From assembly GCA_032622095.1 (NCBI GenBank), contig CP136069.1, positions 37,424,194 to 37,488,193 on the forward strand: 64,000 nt of DNA, written 5' to 3'. The position numbers were made by a program, and so were the translations under genes. Of the stretch, positions 45,665-56,790 are shown piece by piece. Below the pieces are notes generated by a model. The model saw only the letters and a list, made by a program, of their open reading frames with translations. It made no database searches and had not been told where the DNA came from. Positions within the stretch are counted from its first letter, which is position 1. Each line of letters begins with the position of its first letter. The DNA comes from Siphonodentalium dalli (Eukaryota; Mollusca; Scaphopoda; Gadilida; Siphonodentaliidae).

Positions 45665-47186
45665 GTAAGCTGGGAATTTGGCTATGGACATAGACCTAAA
45701 AGTTAGGCTAAAAATCATCTCAGCCCAAAAGTTTAATCAATTCTTGAAAAATTTATGTTCACGATTTTCCAGCACACACCTAAAATAATGTTGAGATTCT
45801 TGGTGCAGTATTGAACTCAATTAAATTACCAATTGAGCCTTTTACTAGTTCAGAACATCTACTTTTTATGGCAGTTATTCATTTCAATTCAAATTTGTAT
45901 TCTTGCTGAGAATGCTCTTCCCAAAAATTCCCTTCTAAAACTATGATTAAAGTCATCTTTTTTTATTGTTATATAATATGCTGGAGGTGGTCCTCAGATA
46001 GCATGGATTCCTTCAGGTGGTGTACTAGCTAAACAATTAAGTAGTTTTCTGTGCAAGTCCATCTAAATTTCCACCTCCTGACATACAGTAGATCCCTTTA
46101 ATAATTGTCAGTCACTTCATCAAACATAAAAACTGGCTCTTTTTAAGATGATATTTGTTTATGGTAAATCAGTGTATTTTGCACTAATCCATGGCTCAAA
46201 TTCATTCACTTGTTGCATATCTTCTTTTGAGTATACATGTACATGTAGATGGAGATGGTCCCAAAAATGGCCGGATTTACATGTAGTGTACAGTACCCCT
46301 TTAAGATGGTGTATCTCTTACAGGAACTTTCTCAATTTTCTTCAGAAAATGTGGCTATTTTAAAAACATTTTTGAATGAAAATATATCTTTTAAAATACT
46401 TTTTATTCAAAAACGTGTGACACAATATGTTGTTTTATAATAGTTTCTTCGAATAAGCATGCCTTAAAAAGTAGACATACATGTACTTTTTTTAGTTGTT
46501 TTTCTGCACTTGTTTTTCTGCACTTGTATACTCTGTCAACATGCAGTCATCAGCTTATTTTTCCTAAAATCCCTCCAAATGATTAATAGACCATTCTAAT
46601 GTATAGCTGATGTGAGAATCGATTTTGTAAATAAAGGGTTAAAATAGTATATGATATCATGTAGTAAAGAGATCCAGTCTATGAATGAATCATGAGCCAT
46701 TATGACTGACAACTAGATACAAGTATTAAGAGAGCTGCATGTGTCCATGTAATCATCATTATAACGCAGCCATGGCGATGCAATAAAATATGCAACAATG
46801 CAAGGCAACTGGTGTGAACTGGCACAAATAAACAATTCATTTTGGGTTTTATTTTAGTCAGTAAAAGAAAGCAGTAATATTGCGGCAGAACAACAGTAAT
46901 GATGAATCCAATGAAGACCTGTTATTCCGGGCCATGATCGTCATGGTGATGGGAGTTAGATTCATCAGCTTTGATGAGTGTTAATAACATGAGGTTTCCA
47001 TTCCAAAGCAAACAGAAAATATGGAGATACTAATATACATGTAGATGTACAATCTACAATGTAGGTTGAAATGGTCCCATCTATCCATATACATGTGTAT
47101 TCACCTGTAATTTTAACTTAGTTGTACTTTTATTTTTTTTGCATCAGCCCTAACCAGCATAAGTGAACATTGTCACCTGTCCTGTC
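45665..47186. other. Unassigned intronic sequence
   Basis: About 1.5 kb, AT-rich, repeated ACATGTA words, no gene or named repeat seen. Confidence 0.4.
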
Positions 47187-47442
47187 CAAGCCTTGAAATA
47201 GTGTGTCTGTCATTTGCAGAATGAGGTCCCCAGAGGGTGAATTTAGTGATGCTACCCCGCATAGTGGGCTAGCATCACCAAATTCACCCTCTGGGGACCT
47301 CATTCTGCTTACACCTGAGCAGAATGAGGTTCCCAGAAAGTGAATTTGGTGATGCTAGCCCACTATGCGGGGGTAGCATCACTAAATTCCCCCTCTGGGG
47401 ACCTCATTCTGCAAATGACACACACTATTTCAAGGCTTGGTT
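47187..47442. mobile_element. Family E double hairpin without core (256 bp)
   Basis: CCAAGCCTTGAAATAGTGTG to CACTATTTCAAGGCTTGG. Two hairpins (CCCCGCATAGTGGGC and CCCACTATGCGGG loops) are joined by TTACACCTGAG; the whole is itself palindromic. Confidence 0.85.
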
Positions 47443-47488
47443 CTGTCAACATTATACTGATGTGTTCCAAATGGAATCTATATATATA

Positions 47489-47703
47489 AACTAATGCCCT
47501 AAATAATCGACTCCTTAACCACAGCAGAATTATGGGTAACTTTTCAGGATTTAGTCAGAAATATGGCTTGTTGCCATTCATCAGAAAGCTCTCCCCTGAG
47601 AGCTTTCCGATGAATGGCAACAAGCCATATTTCCGACTAAATCCTGAAAAGTTACCCATAATTCTGATGTGGTTAAGGAGTCGATTAATTAGAGCATTAC
47701 TTT
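47489..47703. mobile_element. Family A MITE, complete
   Basis: TAAACTAATGCCC left end, both arms, AGAGCATTACTTTA right end (terminal bases mutated). Confidence 0.85.
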
Positions 47704-48942
47704 AATCAAGCCTGCATATAGTGTGTCTGTCTTTTGCAGAATGAGATCCCCAGAGGTGAATTTAGTGACGCTATCCCACAAGCAGTCGACGTAAACATCT
47801 CTGTAATAATTATAATATTACGTCGACACGAATTCATGTAAAAACTCATTTCCAGAACAATGGGCTTCCCCCAATATCGTGACGTCATACTGATGTCGCA
47901 GACATTCCAAATAAGGAATAATTTATGCGCGCCGACAACACTTGAAATTGTTCAGATTTCAACTCTGAAATAACTGTCTCTTCCAAGATAGACGAAACAC
48001 ACTTCAATAACACATCGTTTCGGTCTTTGTCCACTGTAACACTCATATTCCTATGAGATTATTAAAAGCGTCGAAAACGAGTTTTACCGATGAATAAATG
48101 TCTTTCTTTTAAAAGACACCTGAGCTATTTTTACGGTACACGCTCAGCTGTTATCGGTTAGCCAATCGGGGTTAGCGGTTTCTGGTACGGCTTCCAATCT
48201 AAACAAGGAATTTACTGGTATATCCCCAAGTCTGGAAATAGCTTTCCGGCCATTCCTGTTCGACTCAGATGAATTTATATGATATACTGAGTCAAAATTT
48301 ATGTTGACTGTCCCACAAGGTGACCTCATTCTGCTTAGGCCTCATCTTTTCTGGAAAGTTTCTTCATTATCAAATTTCTACAGAAACTACTTCAATAAGA
48401 TTCTATTTCTTTTTTAGTTTAGATTCTCTATATCCCAAAATTGGCAGACGACACGTTGCATAATCGAGGTTCCCAATGGGTGCACATCACAGTGTTCACC
48501 ATTCAGGAGCTTCAATCTGAGTCTTTGTCCATTACCAACTTCAACTGGGAAACTTCAATCTGTTCCGTGGTCTCCTATTGCAGTTGAGGACTAAGCAGAA
48601 TGAGGTTCCCAGAGGGTGAATTTTGGTATTGGACAGTTTCTTCACAAAGATTTGATTTCTTTTTCAGTTTAGTTTCTCTAATAGTACATGTATATCCCCA
48701 AATTGGCAGACGACACATTGCATAATTGAGGTTCCCAATGGGTGTACATCACAATATACACCATTTGGGAACTTCAATCTGAATTTATGTCTCCCATAGC
48801 AGATGAGGCCATGCAGAATAAGATCCCCAGAGGGTGAATTTGGTGATGCCAGCCCACTATGTGGGATAGCGTCACTAAATTCACCCTCTGGGGACCTCAA
48901 TCTGAAAATGACAGGCACACTAAACTCAGACTTGATTGAGAA
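47704..48942. mobile_element. Family E element(s) split by a 528-bp insertion
   Basis: AAGCCTGCATATAGTGTGTC, half hairpin to CTATCCCACAAG; after the insertion GTGACCTCATTCTGCTTAGG, core, a partial second core (48590-48790) and the final hairpin to CACTAAACTCAGACTTG. Confidence 0.75.
47783..48310. mobile_element. TIR element, 528 bp, 9-bp TSD
   Basis: Flanked by TCCCACAAG at 47774-47782 and 48311-48319. Ends CAGTCGACGTAAAC and inverted CAGTCAACATAAAT; a further GTAATATTACGTCGAC sits 45 bp in. TSD length is Mutator-like; no coding region. Confidence 0.78.
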
Positions 48943-49324
48943 AGATAAGAATAGAACACCAAACTGAGAGCTCAGTCTCCAACAAATTCAATATCTATCG
49001 CAGACAAATCTTCCGTTGAAGCAAAAGGCTATCACATTACGACTCCCGGAAACCTTATTAATGGAAACAGATCATGCGAAATGACGATTCTTCAGCCCAA
49101 AGCACCACCACTAATGACGTCTTTTGAAGCCTGGGTTTTTCAGCGGGAAATGTACAGGAATACATTAGGATCAATAGCCGACAATATTTGATTGGTTAAT
49201 CAGGATGCTGTGTTGGGTTTCCTACGATAAATGTCTGTCTTTGAAGAATAAGTACTAGCAAGAGAGCACTCAAATTGAAGGTCGCAGAACTTTCATATAT
49301 TTATGGGCATATAAAATTGTACCG
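48943..49324. other. Unassigned intronic sequence
   Basis: No named repeat or gene. Confidence 0.4.
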
Positions 49325-49528
49325 TACAGTACGACTCCCTAACCACAGCAGAATTATGGGTAACTTTTCAGGATTTAGTCGGAAATATGGCTTGTTGCCA
49401 TTCATCGGAAAGCTCTCCCCGAGAGCTTTCCGATGAATGGCAACAAGCCATATTTCCGACTAAATCCTTAAAAAGTTACCCATAATTCTGCTGTGTTTAA
49501 GGAGTCGATTACTTAGGGCATTACTGTA
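49325..49528. mobile_element. Family A MITE, left terminus shortened
   Basis: TACAGTACGACTCCCTAACC: the CCCTAAATAATC block is lost; otherwise complete. Confidence 0.88.
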
Positions 49529-49713
49529 CATGTACTATCCATTGTCAGTATTTTTATAGGAAGTCTTAGGCAGAGAAAATAGCCAGATTCAGCCACATGT
49601 TGTAGTACTGTAACTTGCAATATGTGTTGACAGGGTTGCCATGTGACCATTTTGCTTACAGGTTCATGGTCAAACCGTTTAGAAGTTTTGCGTCCACCGT
49701 GTAGCACACAAAA

Positions 49714-50174
49714 TAGTGATGTGTGGTTTTACGGTTTTTCGGTATTCTGTCGGTTTTATTTCAAAACTAAACCACAACCGATATATTCTATAAATAAAAC
49801 CTATTCTTCTGGTTTCAATTAACAGACACCACTGGTCTCTGACTGTTGCTGGTCACTGAATGTTGCTTTTACAAGATGTGTGGTTAGTGCATACTTTTGC
49901 AGCTGCTAGATGCCACAGTTACTGGTAGCAGTTTTAATTTGGAACATTTGGGTGTGATATTAGTAATACTAGTAATTGCGATAATGGCACATATTGCCAT
50001 TCAATATGGAAATCACTCGAAAATGGCTGGAAATATTAAGTCAAATATAATACCATCTTGTCTATGCATATAGTAATTGGTGTATTGAGTAAAACCATAG
50101 CCGAAACCAAAATCTGATTTTTCTGCAAAAACCATACCGAAACCAAAATGAAATTTCAAAACTGCACATCACTA
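49714..50174. mobile_element. hAT-like element (461 bp)
   Basis: TAGTGATGTGTGGTTTTACG left, inverted TAGTGATGTGCAGTTTTG right; flanks ACACAAAA / ATACGAAA (6 of 8). Subterminal GGTTT(C)GGT motifs at both ends. Confidence 0.6.
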
Positions 50175-50194
50175 ATACGAAACTTGTAGCGAAA

Positions 50195-50245
50195 AGGATC
50201 AACCAATCTTCTGATAACTGATTGAGCCACCACCAATATGCAGGC
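50195..50245 (-). repeat. Possible tRNA-derived fragment
   Basis: Minus strand GGTGGCTCAATCAGTTATC (A-box-like) and GGTTGATCC 30 nt later. Weak. Confidence 0.25.
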
Positions 50246-50269
50246 AATGGGAGGGTCTTATTTTAATTG

Positions 50270-50479
50270 AATACATATATATATGTAAGTCTCCCATAGG
50301 GAGCCTCTCATATACCGGTATAAGAGAATGCAATGGCTTACAAGATCAAGGTAAATATTGTTAGGCCAATGTATTCTCTTATATATGCGAGGCTCCCTAT
50401 GCGAGACTCGCATATAAAAGAGAATGCATTGGCACGGGTGTTCGCAAAATTTCAGGAATATCCCGTCATGGAAGGGTTA
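50270..50479. mobile_element. Family D element
   Basis: AGTCTCCCATAGGGAGCCTC, GGCTTACAAGATCAAGG, palindrome half, GTTCGCAAAATTTCAGGAAT and GGAAGGGTTAA. Confidence 0.7.
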
Positions 50480-50596
50480 AGTGTGTTGGTGATAGAATTT
50501 TGGTTTGGCGGTGTGAAATCATGTGACTGTTCCAGCCGTGTGCATCTTCATAGCAATACCATAACTAGGAACACAAGTTACAAGTTAATGTACATG

Positions 50597-50748
50597 TACA
50601 GTAGTGCTCTAAGTAAGCGACTTCTTAACCACAGCAGAATTATGGGTAACTTTTCAGGATTTAGTCGGAAATATTTCCGACTAAATCCTGAAAAGTTACC
50701 CATAATTCTGCTGTGATTAAGAAGTCGCTTACTTAGAGCACTACTGTA
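50597..50748. mobile_element. Family A spacer-less palindrome beside exon 2
   Basis: 152 bp: two 76-bp arms with a single mismatch (TTAACC / TTAATC position), no loop (centre GGAAATATTTCC), TA ends. Private AAGTAAGCGACTTCTT appears in both arms and in the copy at 51555. It ends 40 bp beyond the exon 2 donor. Confidence 0.92.
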
Positions 50749-50787
50749 TGTATGACTGAACTGGAATATTATTAATTTTAAACTTAC

Positions 50788-50860
50788 CCATCTTTAGGGT
50801 GGCATAGAATCGTTTGATTCCCATCCATATCCACTACAGTTCTTGCCTTCATATCCAGTT
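50788..50860 (-). CDS. KIF13: KIF13-like kinesin-3, coding exon 2
   Basis: Second coding exon, 73 nt. On the minus strand a pyrimidine-rich acceptor (TTTTCTCTATTGTAG) precedes AACTGGAT and the exon ends GATGG|GTAAGT, a near-consensus donor. With one base carried from exon 1 it gives 24 codons and leaves phase 2. The peptide starts ELDMKARTVVD and contains VVDMDGNQTILCHP, matching the KIF13 segment after RPMNRRE (VVEMEGNQTVL in vertebrate KIF13A, from memory). The family next has a linker and then FAYDHCFWS; that exon is not seen between 1 and 50787. The exon lies 40 bp from a spacer-less palindrome (50597-50748). Confidence 0.85.
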
Positions 50861-51554
50861 CTACAATAGAGAAAATACAACCAATCACTGACATGACTAT
50901 ACAAATGTGTCACACTGCAAGAACACAGAATGTCATTTATGATGAGGCTTCATGGAAATCTACAGTTATAGGTACTACATGTAGTACAACTGGAAAATAC
51001 ATACATTCATGTAGAATGGGACAAGTTTGTTAATGGTAGGATTGGAGTTGCACTGCTGGAGTGTTAGACTTGGACTTGCGCGATTACCAGTGTTCGAGTT
51101 TTTAATTTATAAAAGATTTGTAGCAAAAATTTAATTTATTAAAATACAAAAATAGAGTCAATTAACGAACAGTTTCAACTGAGAAGCTAAAGCTTCCTGA
51201 TCAGGTATCTACACATTATCATCTGAAGTTCCATGGAGAAATTACATGTTTTATACAATATCTAGTGAATTTCTTATGGGAGATATTCGTATGTCGGTAT
51301 CTGACATTCTTACCAGAAAAGCCTACATGTATATTGCGTTTCTCAGCTCAAGCACATACTGGTAACAATATTTTGTATTAATTTGGAATATAAAACCATA
51401 TAAATATCTAAATATACATTTTGGGCTCCAACATGTCGTGTCCAAATCTGATCAGCACCTTTAAATGGAATATATGTTATCCGGGAAATTTAATATGGTT
51501 GGTAAAATGGTAACCGTTGGTTGACCATTCACCTTTCATGAATGGACCGTTCTA
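50861..51554. other. Start of intron 1 near exon 2, no named repeat
   Basis: Acceptor tract of exon 2 at 50861-50885; the rest AT-rich, nothing recognised. Confidence 0.4.
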
Positions 51555-51670
51555 CCGTTCTAAGTAAGCGACTTCTTAACCACAGCAGAATTATGGGTAA
51601 CTTTTCAGGATTTAGTCGGAAATATGGCTTGTTGCCATTCATCGGAAAGCTCTTGGGGAGCATTACTGTA
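51555..51670. mobile_element. Family A left arm plus right tip
   Basis: CTAAGTAAGCGACTTCTTAA, complete left arm to GAAAGCTCTTGGGGA, then GCATTACTGTA. Confidence 0.8.
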
Positions 51671-52047
51671 CTCCAAGCTGCTTACTTTTCACGAACATCA
51701 CACATACTAGTAGTGGCAGACTGGCAGTGTCATATTAAACTGTAATTAAATGCTGTTCATATTATGTCATAAATTTGAAGTTTAATGAACCTTCATTGTA
51801 AACTTCGCGTTATCTCAATGGCGTTATAAAATCATCAGACATTTGCCCTATTTTTGCTCGTACCTCCCACTCCCCAGGTACGGTACCGCAAATCTGCTAC
51901 AGTGCCGTCAACAGATTCGATTCGAAATTGAAATTGCTGATTCGTCGGGCCTAATGCCTCGAGTTCTCTCCTTCCACGATGGCACAAGTTTACACACATG
52001 CCATTTTATAGTGTTTATAGTGTAGCAGTCGTGGTGTAAATATAGAA

Positions 52048-52170
52048 GGCCGACGACTTCTCCGCACAAGGTTTAGAACACTTGGTCATAGTCTTTAAAC
52101 ACCGAAGTTAAGCAACATCATGCTCCGTTAGTCCTTGTATGGGTGACTGGCTTGGGTTTCCGGGTGCTGC
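52048..52170 (+). repeat. 5S rRNA-derived sequence (5S pseudogene or 5S-headed SINE)
   Basis: GGCCGACGACTTCTCC...; CACCGAAGTTAAGCAACATC; GTTAGTCCTTGTATGGGTGA; CTGGCTTGGGTTTCCGGGTG. Same order and spacing as animal 5S rRNA over ~120 nt, including the internal A box (AGTTAAGCAAC) and C box (ATGGGTGAC) regions, with about 20-25 percent change by eye. Followed by a CT run (52201-52216) and unrelated sequence; a SINE tail is not defined. Confidence 0.75.
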
Positions 52171-52649
52171 CAACTTTTGGTGCGACTCCCACACTACTTT
52201 CTCTCTCTCTCTCTCTCGTTCTGTTACAATTAAATGCCACTGTTTCCCAAAAGATTTGTCAATTAGCCAGGGTTCAATTTAACTGGATTCGTATCGCAAT
52301 TTGTGATGCAATTTCCAATTTATGCTGACAAATTTACAATGAAAATACATGTACGGTATTGGTAGGGACTGCTCACTGCTACACAAAATCTACCCAGTGC
52401 TGCAAAATGCTTTACAAATTAAAACAAATTAAATCAGCCCCTGATACAAACGACAATGCTCTCAAATTTTTTATGTGCTGCGGCATACTTTTGAATATCT
52501 AATATTGAAAGTCTGTTGAGTACGAAGTAATGTTACGGATGGCAGATTAGCCGGAATGCGAAAATACCATTTGTCGTTGTCGAGTAATTTGTGGACAGTT
52601 TTCAAGCAAATGTATCAAATAAATGTTATATTATAAGCATCCTAGTCCC

Positions 52650-53580
52650 ATACTCTCGGGATCCAAATAAACGTACCCGTACGCTTATTGTTTTTTCTCC
52701 AGTTTTCACACCCCTACGATGCTTATTCGGACCCCTACGTTTATTAATTTCTGGGGGTATAAAATTTACACCCTGTTGTCAATATCACGACCATGGATCA
52801 CAGGACTTATTCTACAATTAAAATGTTTTTTTAACCCCAAAATCAGTTCCATAATCACAATTTATAATGAAAAACGATGTGCCTCGAAAATAGGCAACGC
52901 GAAACCCCAAAAAAGCGCTAAAAGTTACCAGTTTGACTGAGTGTTTTCTGCATACAAATAATTTCATGAGAAGCATTAAAGTATATTCCTTTAACATTGA
53001 GATATTTAAAGAACACAGTTTCATACTTTTTCTGTTTTAATGCATTATTTGGTGAGAGAAATGTAAAATAGATCGTAAAACTTCGAAAAAATCTATAGAT
53101 CTATGATCAAATTAGGCTTGATGTAAAATTGTAAACTGAGTATGACTCTGGACAAGAACACTACTAGTACACAAGTTTCAACCTAAATATATTAATCAAT
53201 TGAATTATACAGTGAGTGAGTTACTTGAGTTAACTATCACTCTTTGATTGATTGATTGATTTTATTGACATTTGACAATGATAATAACACATCCATATAT
53301 ACAAAATGTAAATACAATAGATTCTGATATATATAACTTAAAAGGAGCAAACACATAGTCATAGAATTGTACATAGTTTGTTCAGCTTCAGATATCCTTT
53401 TATTTGTGATGTTAAAAATGGGTTGTTTTGTGCAACACAACTAAAAATCATATTTAGAAAATAGCCTTAATTTTTCCGCCCCCTACTTTTATTCCGCCCC
53501 CTACTCTTATTTGATTCTGGGATATTTTCCACCCCCTATGTTTATTCCGCACCCTTCTTTTATTTGGATCCCGAGAGTAT
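52650..53580. mobile_element. TIR element with ATACTCTCGGGATCC ends (931 bp)
   Basis: ATACTCTCGGGATCCAAATA at the left and its inverse at the right end. Subterminal CCCCTACGNTTATT-like repeats: three near the left, four near the right, all in the same direction. TA may be the target. An ATTGATTGATTGATTG tract (53235-53255) with a retroposon-like tail lies inside. Superfamily not assigned. Confidence 0.72.
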
Positions 53581-53941
53581 ACTCATTAAGTCATTGTATA
53601 GTCACTAGTCAGTGAATGGCTTGAGTATACGCCCCGTATCAACATATTTTTTTTACACGATCATGTGTCCCACGCTTTGCCCAATCCACTATCCGTGAAT
53701 TAGTTTGATTACGTCTTGTACACGGAAATTCGTAATTTAATTTATGACTCCAGCCATAAATTAAATTTATATCAAATTATTCTATTAACTTTGATTTTAA
53801 CATAATCTATTAACCTGAACGTTTATGGACTCAATTTACTTAGTTTTCTAAATATTATCGATATTAGATCGTTGTTATCACTGGGAATTTATTGAAAATG
53901 GCGTACAGTACCCCTTTAATATATGTACCCGCCATACCATA

Positions 53942-54768
53942 CTAGTGCAACCCATAATGCTGGTCATGGTACATTGTAGCCACCTGCAGGGACATGATAT
54001 TTCCATTTTTGTTATGTCATACCATGCTATGCCAAGTTATGATTGTAATCATATTCAGAAGTTCTTAGAAGAGGTAACCGCTGTCAACCTGATTAACCCT
54101 TTACCCAACAAAACGGCCAAAACCGGCCAAATAAAGCTTCAACAGCCTAAAATATCTTCGGTCTGTCTCAATAGAACCATACAAATATGGATATCATTGG
54201 AACCGGCTCATTGACCACATTGTGATGGTTACAGTTATGCCCTGTGCCAATGCATTCTCTTATATATGCGAGTCGACCATAGGTCGCCTCGCATATATAA
54301 AAGAATGCATTGGCCTAAAAATAAAATGTTTTTTAACACTTTTTACCATTTTTTCTTACATTCTTTAACAATTTTAGAATTTTTAATGTGTTAAGCCAAT
54401 GCATTCTCTTATATATGCGAGGCGACCTATGGTCGACTCGCATATATAAGAGAATGCATTGGCACAGGGCCCTTCTGTTGGGTAAAGGATTAATTCTGAA
54501 ATAGCCGGGTAATGAGAGATGAAATTTCTTTAAAGGTTGTGTCATTAGCGGCCATTATCTTTGATCGCTTCAAACAACAGTTATGATCAGCAGTGATCCT
54601 ATTATCGGAAGTCACTGTTAACTGACATCAGAAGGTTCATCAAAGCATTGTCCCCAGGACCGAAGTCAGCTTTACAGCAATGCTGATTGTGCTTTAGAAT
54701 TCTGAAGACTTAATCAACATGGTAAAGCAGTAGCACACAAGACATACTAGTGTATTACTCACAGTGAC
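53942..54768 (+). repeat. Segmental triplication, copy 1
   Basis: AACCCATAATGCTGGTCATG ... GTAAAGCAGTAGCACACAAG. Contains C7 (54093-54493). Carries empty TTAA sites at 54618-54621 and 54710-54713 and an uninterrupted CAGTTATGATCAG. Confidence 0.85.
54093..54493 (-). mobile_element. Family C TTAA MITE (C7)
   Basis: Two palindromes (one with TATAAAAGAATGC), TTAA both ends; right end reads AAGGATTAA. Confidence 0.9.
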
Positions 54769-54810
54769 ATGTGTATTCAAAACAATTGTAGTTACAACAC
54801 CGTAGTACAT

Positions 54811-55168
54811 CTCTGTAACTACAGGTATACATGTACATATACTGGCAACTACTGGTGTTTCAGTACATACCGGTATCAAAATATTTTTTGCAGAAATGAT
54901 TGCCAAATCATTATTTATATTATCTCTGTAACTACAGGTATACATGTACATATACTGGCAACTACTGGTGTTTCAGTACATACCGGTATTTTTTGCAGAA
55001 ATGATTGCCAAATCATCATTTATATTATCTCTGTAACTACAGGTATACATGTACATATACTGGCAACTACTGGTGTTTCAGTACATACCGGTATCAGGAT
55101 GTTAAACTTTAATTCTGCTGATCCACAAAATATTTTTTGCAGAAATGATTGCCAAATCATTATTTTAG
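54811..55168 (+). repeat. Tandem triplication, ~105-113-bp unit
   Basis: CTCTGTAACTACAGGTATAC starts at 54811, 54924 and 55029; each unit runs to ATGATTGCCAAATCAT. The third has an inserted CAGGATGTTAAACTTTAATT segment. The 174-codon frame across it is repeat-derived. Confidence 0.9.
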
Positions 55169-55620
55169 CCAATTTTCATTCAAATCCTCCTTTGGACTAT
55201 TTGTACATACACGTATATCAAGCAGTCCTCGAAATTGGCTATGGCAATAATAGGATCATGCAATATAAAGCATTGCCATGGGAAATGCTGTAGCAATATG
55301 TGGAATTTAACATGCCATGGCATAAAATTTGCTGTGTGACATTTTGAGAGCTGTATTAAGAGTACAGTACTACGTGTAGTATAATGCAACATGCTGGTAC
55401 CCAGTAAACACACTAGCCGCCTGCAGGGACCTACATGTATGCCATATTATGATGTAATCATGTTCAGAAGTTCTTAGAAGAGGGAACCATTTTCAATCTG
55501 AATATTTCTGAAATAGCCGGGTAATGAGAGATGAAATTTCTTTAAATGATATGTCATTTATCTTTGATTACTTCAAACAACAGTTACAATCAGAAGTGAT
55601 CCTATTATCGGAAGTCACTG

Positions 55621-55871
55621 TTAACCCTTTACCCAACAAACCGGCCAAAAATGGCCAAATAAAGCTGCAACAGCCTAAATTATCTTCGGTCTGTCTCAAT
55701 AGAACCATACAAATATGGATATCATTGGAACCGGCTCCTTGACCACATTGTGATAGTTACAGTTAGCCCTGTGCCAATGCATTCTCTTATATAGGCGAGT
55801 CGACCATAGGTCGCCTCGCATATATAAGAGAATGCATTGGCACAGGGCCCTTCTGCTGGGTAAAGGGTTAA
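55621..55871 (-). mobile_element. Family C TTAA MITE, single-palindrome deletion form (C8)
   Basis: About 250 bp; one palindrome only, as if recombination between the two had removed the spacer. Confidence 0.9.
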
Positions 55872-55958
55872 CTGACATTCAGAAGGTTCATCAGCATTAT
55901 CCACAGGACCAAAGTCAGGTCTACAGCAAGGCTGATTGTGCCTTAGAATTCCAAAGAC

Positions 55959-56360
55959 TTAACCCTTTACCCAACAAACCGGCCAAAACCGGCCAAATAA
56001 AGCTTCAACAGCCTAAAATATCTTCGGTCTGTCTCAATAAAAACATACAAATATGGATATCATTGGAACCGGCTCCTTGACCACATTGTGATAGTTACAG
56101 TTATGCCCCGTGCCAATGCATTCTCTTATATATGCGAGTCGACCATAGGTCGCCTCGCATATATAAGAGAATGCATTGGCCTAAAAAAATCTTTTTTTAA
56201 CACTTTTTACCATTTTTTCTTACATTCTTTAACAATTTTATAATTTTTAATGTGTTAAGCCAATTGATGCATTCTCTTATATATGCGAGGCGACCTATGG
56301 TCGACTCGCATATATAAGAGAATGCATTGGCACAGGGCGTTCTGTTGTGTAAAGGGTTAA
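55959..56360 (-). mobile_element. Family C TTAA MITE (C9)
   Basis: Full length; TTAA ends; GCCAATTGATGCATTC small insertion in the second palindrome. Confidence 0.9.
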
Positions 56361-56451
56361 TCAACATGGTAAAGCAGTAGCATACAAGACATACTAGTAT
56401 AATGTATTACTCCCCACTCTACCACAGTTAGATACATGTATTTAACTCTGG

Positions 56452-56790
56452 GAACCTCATTCTGCATGGCCTCATATGCTATGGGAGACATAGACTCCAA
56501 TTGAAGTTCTCAAATGGTGAATATTGTGATGTACACCCATTGGGAACCTCAATTATGCAATGTTTCCTCTGCCAATTTGGTGATATAGAGAAACTAAACT
56601 AAAATTAATTAGAATCCAAGTTTCTATAGATATTTGATAAATAAACTTTCCAGAGATGATGAGGCTTAAGCAGTATGAGGTCCCCAGCGGGTGAATTTAA
56701 TGATACTACCATGCTATGCTGGATAGTATCACTAAATTCACCCGAAGGGGACCTCATTCTGCAAATGACAGGCACACTATACTCAGACTT
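56452..56790. mobile_element. Family E copy, left-truncated
   Basis: CTGGGAACCTCATTCTGCAT, core with CCTCTGCCAATTTGGTGATA, hairpin AGGTCCCCAGCGGGTG / CACCCGAAGGGGACC (compensatory change), end GACAGGCACACTATACTCAG. Confidence 0.78.

Larger units (their letters stand above)
1..50787 (-). other. Part of intron 2 of the KIF13-like gene
   Basis: Everything below the exon 2 donor. I scanned the minus strand for the next motor segment (FAYDHCFWS) and the P-loop (GQTGSGK) without success, so the intron is inferred to exceed 50 kb. A small exon could have been missed by eye. Intron identity rests on the exon 2 donor being real. Confidence 0.6.
55383..56412 (+). repeat. Segmental triplication, copy 2
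   Basis: Same unit as 53942-54768 but interrupted by C8 and C9 and lacking C7: CAATCTGAATATTTCTGAAA is uninterrupted. Confidence 0.85.

Noticed and set aside
47706-47888. Minus-strand CCAGAACAATGG as the FCFWS motor segment
   Set aside because: In frame it reads PIVLE and lies within a 528-bp transposon insertion.
52048-52170. Functional 5S rRNA gene
   Set aside because: Too many changes across the molecule and no second copy in the window; a pseudogene or SINE head is more likely.
54769-55293. 174-codon plus-strand frame as a gene
   Set aside because: Most of it is a ~110-bp tandem triplication; the peptide repeats follow the DNA units.
53945-56080. Recurrent peptides such as NPLPNKPAKTGQIKLQQPK
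   Set aside because: Translation of the unique domain of family C, ending at its boundaries.
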